A stretch of DNA of 64,000 bases from positions 1 to 64,000 of the forward strand of contig JASWJB010000252.1 of assembly GCA_032433595.1 (NCBI GenBank), given 5' to 3'. Below, in pieces: positions 1 to 11,822 of this stretch (within the stretch, counting starts at the first letter, position 1; every line of letters begins with the position of its first letter). The notes beneath the pieces were generated by a model, which was not told where the DNA came from, did not search any database, and worked only from the letters and a program-made list of their open reading frames with translations. This DNA is from Conoideocrella luteorostrata (Eukaryota; Ascomycota; Sordariomycetes; Hypocreales; Clavicipitaceae). The position numbers and the translations under genes were made by a program.

Positions 1-135
1 CCCCCCCCCCCCCTCTGTCTCTCTCTGTCTGTCTCTTTGTCTGTCTCTCTCTCTGTCTCTCTGTCTCTCTATCTCTCTGTCTCTCTGTCTGTCTCTCTGT
101 CTCTCTGTCTCTCTCTCTCTCTATATATATATGTC
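1..135. repeat. C homopolymer followed by CT/GT-rich microsatellite
   Basis: The window opens with a run of 13 C, then about 110 bp of (C/T/G)-rich simple sequence built from TCTC and TGTC units, ending in a short (TA)n stretch. It is not a telomere: no TTAGGG or CCCTAA units are present. The open frame through it (Ser/Leu/Val repeats) is a product of the repeat and not a gene. Confidence 0.9.
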
Positions 136-1295
136 GGTGTTGCCTCGAATTGGACAATGAGGAAAACTCCGAACGCGGTCCATAGTGCGCCGCTTTCCAC
201 TATCCACTCCTACTCCCATTTTGTGATGAAGCCCACCGCATGAATGCACCAACCGCCAGATTGCACCGTTGTGCCTGGACTAGCCGTGCTAGCCAAAATG
301 GGCTGTTACCGAGATGTAGACCTCGGATGGCTACCATGGGTAGACACGTAGATAACAAATGAGCACTCTGTCCACATCCTAGAGTTCCACTAACAGGGGA
401 GGGAGGAGACCTTTCAGATGGGGGGGTACAGGAGCAGAGCATTTAATAAGTCCAACCAAAAATTCTGCAAGGAGAATGTCCATGCAGACAAAAGATCTCA
501 TCATCCCCCTAGATCCGTTTTTAAGGCATGGCACATGACGCGGCATCCTTGGACGGTTTAATTTTCCAGAAGAGCGGAACTACCAGTCTTCGGCCTGTAT
601 GTCTTAAACCCACATGGACTCGGAGCATTTTATACTGCAACCCGCGGCAAGCCCCCGGCGGCACGGCTAGGAGGCACAGAGGGCCACCAACTGATCAAAT
701 GGATGGCTACTCCGTACTCTAAAAACACCTTTCTTTCTCCATCCCGCAACGTCCCCTTTGCCGAGGACAAATCCCACAGGAGAGGGAGACATGTTTTACA
801 GCCCTCTCGCTTCCCAACGTTCCAGCCTAATTTGTATCTGCAGACCCACCTGCAAAGGGACGGTAAATCCCTGCTCGGCGACTTCTTCTTCCGGTATAAA
901 CACCACCTTCCCTGGGCGGTAGAGCAAGATTGCGATGTATTTTCATCATGGCATTCGGCCGCCGAGGTACATGCCTGCCTCTATGGTGTAGTCTTTGAAA
1001 GATGTTACACCCGGCCGGTTCCAAATAAGGACCGCGGCCAGTCTTGCGGCTCTGCTGGTCACGTCTCACTGGCTTGCATCTTGTGTAGCACCGTGGATCA
1101 AGTGATATGTACGTAAAATCAGATAAATGGGTATATGACAGCCGGAAAGGTTGCTTGTGTTAGTTAGTGAGTGAAGACCACAAAAACCTGCCAAAGTCAT
1201 TTCCGCTCTCTGCCATCTATGCATGCGATGCGCATCTACTACGGTGTCAAGCAAGTCTAGTATACAATACATGCCCATCGAAGAGGTCTTCCACG
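136..1295. other. Intergenic region, no gene recognised
   Basis: Only short overlapping open frames on both strands are present, none with recognisable domains. The right part is the 3' flank of the formyltransferase gene that ends at 1296. One copy of the dispersed decamer TACTCCGTAC lies at 708-717. Confidence 0.6.
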
Positions 1296-2730
1296 TCAAG
1301 TTATAAACGCCTTGAGCCCTATCGCAGCCACCTGCTCCGGCTTTCCGTCAACTTTGACCTTCCTGACTCTGATCGGAGAATCATGTACACGTACCAGGCA
1401 CGAACCATCCTCGTCGCTTACCACTGTTATCTGGCATCGTTCTGCTCTGGTACCATGCTCACATAACAACGTGCCTGTACCCTCTTTCTTGAGCAGCGGC
1501 GTCATCTCTTCATCTGGTGCTACCAGCTCAGCGTCAAGGAAAATGACCCGCTTACTCGGCCCCTTATTACCAACAGCGTATGTCCACACAGATCCTAATA
1601 CCCGAACCCGTCTTGTAAATTGCTCTGCTGTCCAAGTCGACCAGTCTACTTGTCCATCTGCCTTGGTCACTTTTGGAGCATGCCAAAGTTCTTTCCCTGC
1701 AAGCTGTGCCGCTTTCCAGCCCACGTCCTGATGGGGCGGCACATGGACACCATCTCGTAGTCCTTGAATCAGCATTTGTGCGCCCCGTTGCGCAGCGTCT
1801 GGTAATATGTCATGAAGCGTAGCACCGGGTGGTATAGGCAGCCCAGGAGAGGGCGTCTGTCCAAGAATCGTTCCGTGATCAAAAGCCTTGTCGTCTAGAG
1901 TTTGGAGCGATATTCCTATGTGAGCGTCTCCACGGAGGAGGGCGTGATGAATCGGTGCCGGCCCACGAAGGCTGTAGCGCTTTGTCAGTATCAAATCTCA
2001 ATTTGGTCTTCGTTTTCATTTTAGTTAGGGATGCTTCTGCAGTTTGACACGTCTGCTAAAGAATCACGCACTCTGGCAATAACGATGGATGGACATTGAT
2101 CCCCCCGTACTTTGCACAACTCAATATCCTCGGAGGAACAAACAGCCCAAACGAAACAACTACAACCAAGTTGGTTCCATTGGGGAGCTGCAGCAACAGG
2201 TGTCAGCAAAACGAAAAGAAAGAAAGAAAAAAACCAAATATCCATGATATTTCGATAAAGAAAGATTTCTCACATTCCAATTTCTAAACGTATCCCGCTG
2301 ATGAATCGGCAATCCCAACTCCTCTGCTACTGTCTTGCAAGGCACTAACAACACTCATATTAACACGAATTTCCAGCTTAAATTGGGCCGCTTTAAGGCG
2401 ACTCTTCAACACATCCCCCTGCATCTCTTACCGGGTCATTGGAAATAGCGACGGAACAAAACAAAAAAACTTACCCTCGCGAATCTGCTTCAGCCCTCTG
2501 CCCGTTCTCTTCCCCGGCAACACCATCACGTCCAGCGCCTCGACCAAACCCCTATTCTGGACATTCTCACTGTGCAAAGCTCGTAGGGACGCGCAACTAA
2601 ATGCGTCCGAGCCGCAGAATAATATCCTCAGAGGGTCTGATGATGCCTTTTTCGAGAGTGTGCCGATGCACCGCCTGGCGGGGCATGATGAGAGGTCAGG
2701 TGCGATGGACCTGCTTATGATGTGGAACAT
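1296..2730 (-). CDS. FMT1: Mitochondrial methionyl-tRNA formyltransferase
   Basis: This enzyme transfers a formyl group from 10-formyl-tetrahydrofolate to Met-tRNA for initiation of mitochondrial translation. The four-exon model is 2730-2475, 2344-2274, 2187-2072 and 1971-1296, giving 372 aa in continuous frame. The introns (130, 86 and 100 bp) begin GTAAGT, GTGAGA and GTGCGT. The start is set at the Met beginning MFHIISRS; the next about 40 residues are basic and Ser-rich, as expected of a mitochondrial presequence. After them come the formyltransferase N-terminal strand (LRILFCGSDAFSC), the folate-site region NVHPSLLPDLRGPAPIHHAL with the family's SLLPxxRGxxPI pattern, split across the last intron, and HIGISLQTLDDKAFDHG. 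The C-terminal half matches the tRNA-binding domain less strongly. Family assignment is firm; mitochondrial location is inferred. Confidence 0.9.
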
Positions 2731-3303
2731 GCTGGATCCATTATCTCCTCGGGCTGATAGAATTGAAATCGTATGGGGCCCGAATGGGGGTGTTTTATGA
2801 ATGGTGCTGTGATGATTTTGCCGATGAGGTGATGCGGCGAGGTTGGCGTGGATGGTTCGCATTTAAGGGAAATACGGTTACTTGCATATGAGGATGGGAG
2901 GGATCATCGCCGACCGTCCTCGATTGTCAGCCCAATTGGCGACCTGGAAGATGAGACACCAAATATATTGACCATGCTCGGAAGTATGATGAATCTTTCA
3001 ATGCAGCTGGGCATGTGGGTTGTAATAGTAGAGGCCTTTGTCCGCGCGTAGGAATGGTTGGTTGTTACTCGCTGTATGTATCGTGTCCTGCTATCTACGA
3101 CCATATATTCATTGGCTCAAATAATTGATCTGATTTTCATATTTTCGATCAGAGTCTATCACCCCGCTATACTGAGGTAAACATGCAGATCACCCGTAAC
3201 GCCGAGAACACCGATTCGCTGAGTTACCAGACTCAGCCCTCATGATCAACACTGCATAATATCAATTCATGCAAGTATCATCATGTCCTCCAAGCATGAA
3301 ATA
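2731..3303. other. Short intergenic region between two minus-strand genes
   Basis: This stretch holds the 5' flank of FMT1 and the 3' flank of the next gene. An in-frame upstream ATG at 2862 could extend FMT1 by 44 residues, but that extension lacks the look of coding sequence. Nothing else is recognisable. Confidence 0.5.
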
Positions 3304-4402
3304 TCACGGCAAAACACTCCAATTACACACCACTGTCCACGTCTCCCCCAGTAACTCCACCTCCCAAGCTGGCTCCTCTAGCAGCACCACGCTCCCAACC
3401 GCCACCACCGCCTTCTTGTCCAAGCCCGTCAACTTCCCCTCCCCTGCTAATATATAGCTCTTGACGACATCAGATTGCGCTGTCTTCCCTTTGACAAGAT
3501 ACATGTGCGAGCCAGGGCTAACCACCTGCACGATAATCTTGACTGCATCCTGGCGTTCACCTTCCCATCCCTTCACTTCGGACAGCCATGATTGCAGCTG
3601 CGCAGCTAGACCACCGGGAAGGTACTTCTCGCCACGGCGCTGAGGAGAAAATGCCAGAGGAAAGATATCTGCCATCATATCATCTGTTTCAACTGGCTTG
3701 AAGCGTGGTGCTGGACGAAAAGTTGGCTGATGTGATGTTGAATTTGAATCTTGCTTGCGTGTTTCATCGCCCACACTTGGAACATCAAATGATCGGGTGC
3801 GACGTTCGTCATCTCCTAGTCTGGGCGAGTGATCCTTCGATGCGCTGCGTCTCCCGTCCTCTTCTTCATTATCTAGAGAAGCAGAGCTTTCGCACGGTGA
3901 TATGGACAACACTCTTCGTCGTTTTGCCTCCCTCCCCTCCGGTGACCACTGCTGCTCTCCACTCTCATCACCAATTCCATCAGAATTCCGTTGCGAGACC
4001 TCCGTGTCCTGAGATTCACTCATAGCAGACTCGACGTCTATGGTGTCCAACAAACGTGTCTCCTTTGTCGTTGCAATATTATCCTCCTCCTTTGACAAAA
4101 CAGAGTGCGAGTCGTCGCCATCCTCATCAACATCTTCTATGCTCTGCGCCCTGCGTTGCGTGGGCCGCGGTACGGAAGATGAGCCAAATCGGGGGGTTGA
4201 CTGGAACTGAGAAGCCTGCGGCAACGGCGTTTGAGATGCAGGAGGTCGTTTGGGCAGCAGGAAACGCCGCGGAGTGGGTGTCTAACAATGCTTTAGCGTC
4301 GGTGTTCTTGCATCAACACAGTATCCGGGGTGAAAATTATAAGATGGTAGAATAATTGCTGGCGACTGCCGAATGCGGACTTACCGTAGGAGGAGGACTC
4401 AT
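3304..4402 (-). CDS. Unknown fungal protein with disordered acidic N-terminus and compact C-terminal domain
   Basis: The two-exon model is 4402-4385 (only six codons, MSPPPT) and 4281-3304, joined across a 103-bp intron with donor GTAAGT and acceptor TTAG. The product is 331 aa. The first exon is too short to show as an open frame by itself, so the start is easily missed. The first 200 residues are rich in Pro, Ser, Asp, Glu and Arg, with acidic stretches and basic KRRR-type patches, typical of a disordered nuclear protein. The last about 110 residues look folded, with alternating hydrophobic strands and the sequence VKIIVQVVSPGSHMYLVKG. An OB-like beta fold is possible but unproven. I do not recognise the family; the coding call rests on length, codon structure and splice sites. 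Confidence 0.75.
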
Positions 4403-5465
4403 ATTCCCGCCATGCACGACATTCTTATTTGCATGGATGTGTTCGATGGTTTCAACGGTCCCCGTGGCTAGTGTGGGAGGTGAGTGCACATGATGAGACG
4501 GAAGTCGTGCGCAACTAACGTCATGGCCGATCCACAGAGACCAAATGTTACCAACACTATTCAGTCATCATATTTTTAGAGCCAAACCGTGCAGCATGAG
4601 CCCTCTTTATTGAATCCTTGGCCAGCCATTATACATTCGTCAAGGATTGCTTATTTTGGTAGTAAGTACGAGCAAATCCTACCTTGCATAAGTACGCTCC
4701 TACACTTTAGTCACGGCACGAAAATCACAAAATATCTCAAGCATACATATAGTTGAATCTTTTGAGGCAAGCCTCTTTTGATTTGACTCGTTTCTATACA
4801 CGAAGCAATCTCCACGAAGGAGTTCCAAAAGAGGTGTGAACAAGTTGCTCCTGCCTTGAAGCTAGCAATGAAACATTTACCCCAGTCGGTGGCGCCGCTA
4901 TAAACGACAAGGCACGAAGCGGAGAGACGAGCGCCACTGCAAGATGGTAATAGTGATAAAGAAGCAAAAAAAAAAAAAAGAGTAATAAGACATGTAATTA
5001 AACAAACGCCGGTGTAGTGCAATTCATCGTCCTGTAACACCTCTCCTTGCATTATGCTTTCAATCAGGCTTGAGAGCGGCAATTATAATCGTAGCGCACT
5101 GCATGTCCATCAACATGGGGCAATGGCTAAATGCTCCTTGACGTTTCATAAAGTTGTGGAAATGGATTAAAAACGCCTCATTGGCCCCGAAACATTCAAC
5201 AGAGATCACTGCTCTTCAGCAATGCCATCTTACATGCAACCGCTAAAATCGAAGGGTGGAAAGGAGATTTGGAAAGCCAAGATATCCCAAACGTGACCAA
5301 AGTAGCTTTTGAGGAATTCAAGTCGATCAAGGAACAGAGAAGCATGTGGAACAACTTCAAAGCCGGCTAAGCGGAAATAGCGAGATCCGTGTTCGGCGAT
5401 TTGCTTCGTTAATGAACACTTCGTGAAATCGAATAGTGGCGAGAATCGTTTCCGGCAGCAGTGAC
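4403..5465. other. Intergenic region, no gene recognised
   Basis: This is the 5' flank of the unknown gene and the 3' flank of the DUF3405 gene. A 123-aa minus-strand open frame (4711-5082) is low-complexity with a Phe run from a poly-A tract at 4966-4979, and is not believed. Confidence 0.5.
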
Positions 5466-7914
5466 TCAGCCAACATCCAACTGAAAGCCAGACTTGTAGT
5501 CAGCATGTGTCGGTTCCGTCTTCTTGATAGGATGAAGCATTACGGATGGCAAGCAGGGGCGACCGTGTTGATTCTCCCAATCAAATCCTCCCAGACCCGT
5601 GTCGGGCCACCCCATCCAGTTGTTGTACATTCGGTTGGGGGGCTCAGCACGATAATACCAAGTGGTGCCTTGGAACCGCCGTTCCCTACCCCAGCCCATT
5701 GGTGACCCGCGTCCACCCGTCTCACCGCTAGGTCCCGGGTTGAACCAGTTGTTCAGGAAACCGCCCTTCCAGTCACGGTCCATGAAAACCGGATGAGGAG
5801 CGAAGACGGTCTTGAGGCCGTGTAGCAGTGCTACGGTTTGTGCTGTCATTTCAGAAGCAACGTGATTGCCACGCGCATTCTCGATATGCATGGCATCGAG
5901 CAGACGTTTTGAAATGCGTGATTGCGTAATGATTGTAGTACGTCGTGGCAAGTCGACCGACTTGTGATTCTCATCAGTGTAACCCCAAACATGGTCCCAG
6001 ATGATCCACTGGCTACCAACGGGGTCAAACATGGGATTGACGGTGATAAAATCAGCCTCCTCACCAACACCCCACTCGTAGTTATCGTCTTCGTGAGACG
6101 TCACCGGAGGCTTTGGGCCGACAGGTTTTATGAACGGTAGGTCTGGAGGTCCCCAAATGGTATCATTGCCATGTCGCTTGGCAACGCTTTCGCGAAATGT
6201 CGTGTCGTAATCACCATGGTATTCGGGAATGTAGTAACGCTCATTCCTCTCCCATAGATACTTGCGCGGCTGCTTCTTAGCGAATGTGGAGATACCCTCA
6301 AGAAGATCGTAGTGGTGACCAGTATAACGGAAATCCATCTCCCAGTTCCACATGTAGTCGAATTGAGGATGGTCTTGACTGAATTTCTGGACTGACAGCC
6401 ATTGGGCACTATGAACTGTTCTAGAATATTCGTTCGTCATTGCAGGATACAAGTCCCAGACCTGCTGGTCATTCCACAAGACCGTGTTACCATGAAATTC
6501 TGCAGGCACATTGTCCCTCAGGACTGATTGGTACAGTTCCTCATCATCGAAGATGTGGAGACTTTCATTCTTGGACTGGACCAAAAGAAACACCTCATAC
6601 TGGCCTCCAGTCTTAAGACTGAGCTCGCTGATAAGAGATCGAATTACTTGTCGGTCATTGTCACTGTATTTCATGCCAGTGTAGGATCGGAGTAACAGGG
6701 CCGTTCGAGGCTCTTTGGTGCCTTCGGTTCGCTTCACACCAGTAGACCGTCCCTTGATTTTCAGGGTCTCGGGCTTTGTTTGCGATTTCTGAGGTTCCTT
6801 CTGTGGCTGCTTCTGTTCTGAAGGCGGTCCAGCTGGCTGGCGAGTTTCGGCGTAGTTGTTCAGATAGGGGTTTTTCTTTTCCATGGTCATGTCGAAGCGA
6901 GCAGCATTCTGCTTAAGACAATGCTGCTGCAATTCGCCCCAGTTCACATTTTCCCAGTTGATGGTTTTAAAAGAGCCTCCGACCTTCTTCTTCATTTCCC
7001 ACAGCCCGTACTGTCCGAGACGACCGTCACGTTCCCAGCACAAATTAGGGTCTAGTCCAAATAAGTCGTAGGCTCCAAACTTGGGTTGCGGCCATTGCGC
7101 TGGGCGGCCACGGTACACTAGTAAGTCTTCGACAAATTCACCGGTAGGTCCTTTGCAAGGCACATAGGAAGCGTGGCCGGCCTTCTTCCATTCGTCGCTG
7201 TTGTAGTCGGGGTAGGGGTGGAAACGAACAGGTTGCTCTTCGCTCAGATCAGATTTGACAGATGGATCTTGGCGCAGCATTTTGCTCTGTTCCTCTGTTC
7301 GCGTGTCCTTTGAAACCAATTGCTTGACAGTATTACCGTATACTAGGTTGGAGTTTGCGAGTCTGTATGGAAGGGCGGATTAGCTTGCTTGTCAAAGGGG
7401 CCCAAAAATTATAAAAATAACAACAATAAAAAAAAAAGCATCTAGCAGGGACTTACTTAGCCGTCGTTTTGTAAGCGTATCGCCACATCTTTCGCAGGTC
7501 CTTTTCGTGCTGCAACTTTGACACTTCCCCAGCTCCTCTCGGGGTGCCATCTGTTTCGTAACCGGGAAGAACATCATCATTGGTCTCTGGATCGTCGGGG
7601 TCGTGCCAGTAGGTCAAGTCCTCAATATCAATTTCCCAGCCGGCGCGAGTTCCAGTTGGTTCCTCGTGATGATGGCCAGGATCAGGATGAAGGGATACAT
7701 CTTCAAAATTTCCATTCTGTTGGCCGTTACTTCCGACCGAACCCGACCAGTTAGGTTTTCCTTTGTTAAAGGGGACAATATGCAAACTCGGTGACGGTCC
7801 ACTGAAAACCATGAAGTACGTCGTGAGAACAGCGAGAGCAAGGATCAGCAAGGACCTCGGTCGTGGCCGAGATGTCAGCACTCGTCTTCCCTGAGGATGA
7901 AGCATCTTTTCCAT
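5466..7914 (-). CDS. DUF3405 family type II membrane protein, putative Golgi glycosyltransferase
   Basis: The two-exon model is 7914-7457 and 7362-5466, with a 94-bp intron (GTAAGT donor, TACAG acceptor), giving 784 aa. Residues 1-20 are basic, followed by a single membrane segment at about 21-38. A Pro/Gly/Asp-rich stem comes next, then a long lumenal domain rich in Trp and Tyr. The domain contains RTALLLRSYTGMKY, then MWNWEMDFRYTGHHYDLL, and later AEPPNRMYNNW, which fit my memory of the fungal DUF3405 family. The type II layout and the acidic EMD motif resemble Golgi glycosyltransferases, but activity and substrate are inference. The upstream Met at 7914 is preferred because it supplies the membrane anchor. 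The neighbours give no functional hint. Confidence 0.85.
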
Positions 7915-8665
7915 TGCCCTCTGGAGAGACTAGAGAGACGGAGCACGGCGGTTGCAAAAAGATACCGCCCACCAATCGAGACCAGTTCGTGGATGAAAAT
8001 TTCAGTGTCCACAGCAACGCCAACCTAGAGTATCAGAACCTTATGGCAAATAGGAGGGTATCACATTCGATTATTGGGGGTTATGCGCGTTGCACGACAT
8101 CCGGCAGTCAGCAAAGACCTCTTTCTCTTTGTTCACGCAGGATATTGCCCGAGGAACGAAAAGTGCGAAAATAATTGCGCGTGGGGATGATGGGGCTAAT
8201 TCGGCAAGGGGACCAGACAGCCTGCTAATCGTGATCCCAAAGCGGTCGTGGTCGTGGTCGTGGCAACGATTTCCCCCAACTCTTGTTCAGCAGCCGCGTT
8301 GAAGGGTAATTTCAGTCTTGGCGTTGCAGGGTTGGCAGAAGCAGTTTAGGCAAGGACAGCCCAGGCCAACTGGTCGTATGCGTTCTAGGGAGGCAAGATT
8401 CGAGTATCGCACCAGGGCAAGAAAACAAAGGTGGAAAGAGAGAAGGGTAGGCAGATAAAAGAATGTAATACGCCTGAGGCGAGGGTTTGATGAAAAGGGA
8501 AACAAAGAGGCAATGAATGGTTCGAGTTTGAGACTAGACGAGCCAGCAGAGTATGCCCGCCAGTGCTGCCCTCCAGAAGGGGTGGGGTGGGTCAGCCATA
8601 GTGTCCAGTCACCACAGCTGGTTGAGAGGCTGGTGGCCGAAAAGGGATGGACAAGTGATTACGAC

Positions 8666-8775
8666 TACTCCGTAGTTACTCCGTACTACACTAGATGCAG
8701 CACACGGTATAATTGGATACAGCGCTGGTACTCCGTACGGAGTAACTAACTACTAGCTACGGAGTGCGGAGTAGT
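8666..8775. repeat. Cluster of TACTCCG-type units including a 16-bp perfect palindrome
   Basis: TACTCCGTA occurs at 8666-8674, TACTCCGTAC at 8677-8686, and the perfect palindrome TACTCCGTACGGAGTA at 8729-8744. Degenerate copies (TACGGAGTG, GCGGAGTAG) follow at about 8758-8775. This is the densest patch of the dispersed motif in the window. Confidence 0.85.
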
Positions 8776-9152
8776 CACCGCGTACCTCGTCAGACGCGAA
8801 GATGGGCATGCCTGGGCATCAAGAATACCAAGAATACCAAGAGCTTCGGACACCTTGGCTGCTTGGCTGTCAGGCGTTGCTTTCGCATTAAATACCTTGA
8901 TTGAAAACTGAGGTCATCCTAGGCCCTCGTCCCCGGCACAACTCGTAACTAGCACCTCAAGTTGGAGCCGGCCTCTGAGCTAAGTGGCGACGCAAAATCC
9001 ATGCACTGGCCGGTCGGCGGGTTTCAATCAGTACAAAGGGGCTATTGCGTGCTAAATGACAGGTTTCACTGCCGTACAGTGTCAGCCGCGTGGCTCCAAA
9101 CTTTTGCACACTGACGATTGGCCAACCACATCCTACTCGAAGGCCATATTTG

Positions 9153-9192
9153 TACTCCGTACTCCGTACAAAGCACAGTATTGTACGGAGTA
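9153..9192. repeat. Tandem and inverted TACTCCG heptamers
   Basis: Positions 9153-9169 read TACTCCGTACTCCGTAC, two tandem 7-bp TACTCCG units plus TAC. GTACGGAGTA follows at 9183-9192 on the opposite strand. A further copy, CCGTACGGAGT, lies near 9279-9289. Confidence 0.85.
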
Positions 9193-11822
9193 GGACGATC
9201 ACCACTCCCCTGTAGGCCATTGCAGATGGTGGAACGTGACAATGCAGTCTACAATTATTGCAACCTCGCACTATCTATCCGTACGGAGTCGAGGATCTGG
9301 AAAGATAAAGCATTCGAATGCATGACAACGCCGAACTCCCATTGGAACGCACTAGGCATATATCTCGACGATCTGAGACTTGCTGTCTATAGCAGCATGC
9401 CAGTGGCACCGGGATTTCTTGATCGCAATGTGCTCTGTACATGCCTTTCTGTCGCCGAGCAAAAGATCTTGCATTGCATGTCTAGTCAACAAACTGCGAA
9501 AGCAATTGCATGTGTCTCTACATCATTAGGCCTCCTGACTTAAAAGAAAAATTATTCAAACAGGCGGTCAAGCGGTCAAGCGCACGTATTACTATAGTTC
9601 GCATTAGCTAGCAGCAGTTCGATAAGGAGCCGGCAGCGGTTTAGTTGTGCCCTTGATGCGGTTTGCAGGTGGACTCACGGAGTAATGCGAGTAACGCTGA
9701 CAATGCAAACATATTATTACCTAAATACGATACGGAGCATAGTATGCCGGTATAGAGTACACGGCAGGGTCCCGAAATCGAGGACACACACCAATGAGCT
9801 TAGCATCTCCCTTATTTCAACCCTGATGAGGCTGTTGGTAGTGCAGAGAACTCCGTGCTCCGTAGATACAGAATGATAATGCGGAGACAACCAACCTGCC
9901 AGATTTCAATACAAGAAGCAGACGATCCTCTTCGTCGGCTCTACTATCTGCTAGGCACTGCTCGGTCTGCTAGAAGTTGCCAACGAAGCCCCCTTCCAGC
10001 CCATCTTTGGCCACCTGCTTCTCTGCAAGATTGGCAGATTGACAGTCCAGAATGCCTAATCAACGGCTCTACTGTGGATGCCGGAATGCACAGTGCAGGG
10101 TCTGTGGCCAATCCGTGGATCCCGCCTTTGACGACTGACGATTTGATTTGATGACACCGTCGCAGCAATCAGATGGGAAGTGGGATCGACGCCGGTTTAT
10201 CATGTAGCTAATGCTCGGATGTGGGTTTTTGCCTATCGCTTTTGGAACTTTGCCCATGGCCAAACTGAGACAAAGGCCACACATCCCGTTGCGATCGTCA
10301 TATTTGATCAAAAGAACTCCTTCGTTTTCGCAACGGCCATCACTCACATGTAGCCACGTGCAGCGTTGAGGTCATGTAGCACAATGTACACAGCTGCATC
10401 ACGACATTTAACGACGTGTTTTTTTTTTTTTTGTGATTGTGTATATATAAATATATAAATACATGAATACTTTTCTTTGTTCGGGGAGAAAGAGAGAGTA
10501 GTGCTGATCTGCTCTTCTTCGTTTCAGCGCAGGCATTCAGGTGGAGCTGAGGAACCAAAGTATGGATCGTTAATATTGCGTCTCCCCTCCCTCGAACTGA
10601 CGTACCCACAGAGACGAAGGAAAGGGGCCTGCCCACGTGTGCTCGCTGCAATCCGAAAGGCAATGCGCATCAGTGTCTTCCCGAGCTGGACTGGGATGGA
10701 CTGCCTGATTATTTCGCAATACAGCCAATGGAGAAGCATTCGCCGACCGGAGAAGGCGGAAGAGCGACCACTGCAGCTATTGAAAAAAAAAATGAGCCAG
10801 TCGCGCCAAGATGCATTTTTGTCGATATAGCCGTCTGAAGTATCGTACTGGATGCAAGTTGGCGGCAGCCCATCAGAACTAGTTTCTCTGACATGGGTAA
10901 CATGACGAACTTGCCGCCCAATCATAGTCTGTTGCGGCAAGTATCAGCCGCTGGTTCGTGTCCGTCATCTTGGTATCTTCCGTCGCTAGACCCCGCCACG
11001 CAGGAAAGTCGCCACAACTCTCACCAACGTGAGTGCATACGAGCCAAGAACCAAGAAGCGTCAGACAAACGAAACGTCAGCACGTCAGGAAATTTTCGTC
11101 TGTTCAGAGGTTGATGCCGGTAGTTAATCAATTTCAGATTAAGCGTATCGAATAATGTTCTGTTTGCCAGCACTGAAGGCAATGCGTAACAGACATGAAA
11201 CATAAGTCGAGTAACACATTGCAGCCAATCGTGGTGATGCCTTGCACGACCGCCACTGGGTGAAACTCATCACATGACATCGCTAGCATAAAGACCGGGG
11301 ATGGGGAGTATCGTTTGCAAGCCGTCCCCATTTGGGAAATAATCATTTGGTATCATATCAACGCCATTTGGCACATAATATAGCCGATTCCTTCAATGTG
11401 AATACCAGGAAAATACTATTCAAGCCACCCCATATTGACACCGTTTCTTCGCCATCTCAAACTAGTGGCGTTGCCCAGAAATGCCCAATCCCAAGTACTT
11501 TCCTATTCCAAAAACGAGTCAAAGTTGAATATTGCAAATATCCATCCATAGCATGCGGGGATGCGCCGGACTCTGCCGGAAGGGGTATCTCGAAAGCAGC
11601 CAGTCCGATGTCCAGAACCAAAACTCAACTTATTAAAACAATAAACGTAATTAAAAGACACGTGTAATACGCGATAGCTTGAAGGTAGCACTGCTTCCTT
11701 TCAATGCAAGAATGTAGAAACTAAAACATTATGGTAGTGAGATGTCGTGAGTCGATCGTAGACAGCCATGGTGAGAAGTTGCAGAGTCGAAAGCCATCAT
11801 GACCTTTATACTCTAATTTTCT

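Larger units (their letters stand above)
7915..11822. other. Long intergenic region with cluster of TACTCCGTAC-type motifs
   Basis: No gene is recognised in 3.9 kb. Open frames are short (up to 141 aa), overlap on both strands and lack domain signatures. The 8.66-9.29 kb part holds the densest cluster of the dispersed TACTCCGTAC/GTACGGAGTA word. A poly-T tract and (TA)-rich stretch lie at 10420-10465. The left end is the promoter of the DUF3405 gene and the right end is the 3' flank of the LIM gene. Confidence 0.6.

Noticed and set aside
1..135. Possible telomere at the window start
   Set aside because: The sequence is C run plus TCTC/TGTC microsatellite, not CCCTAA units.
10477..10940. Overlapping 117-aa (+) and 138-aa (-) open frames
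   Set aside because: No similarity to anything recognised, with poly-K/poly-F tracts from A/T runs.
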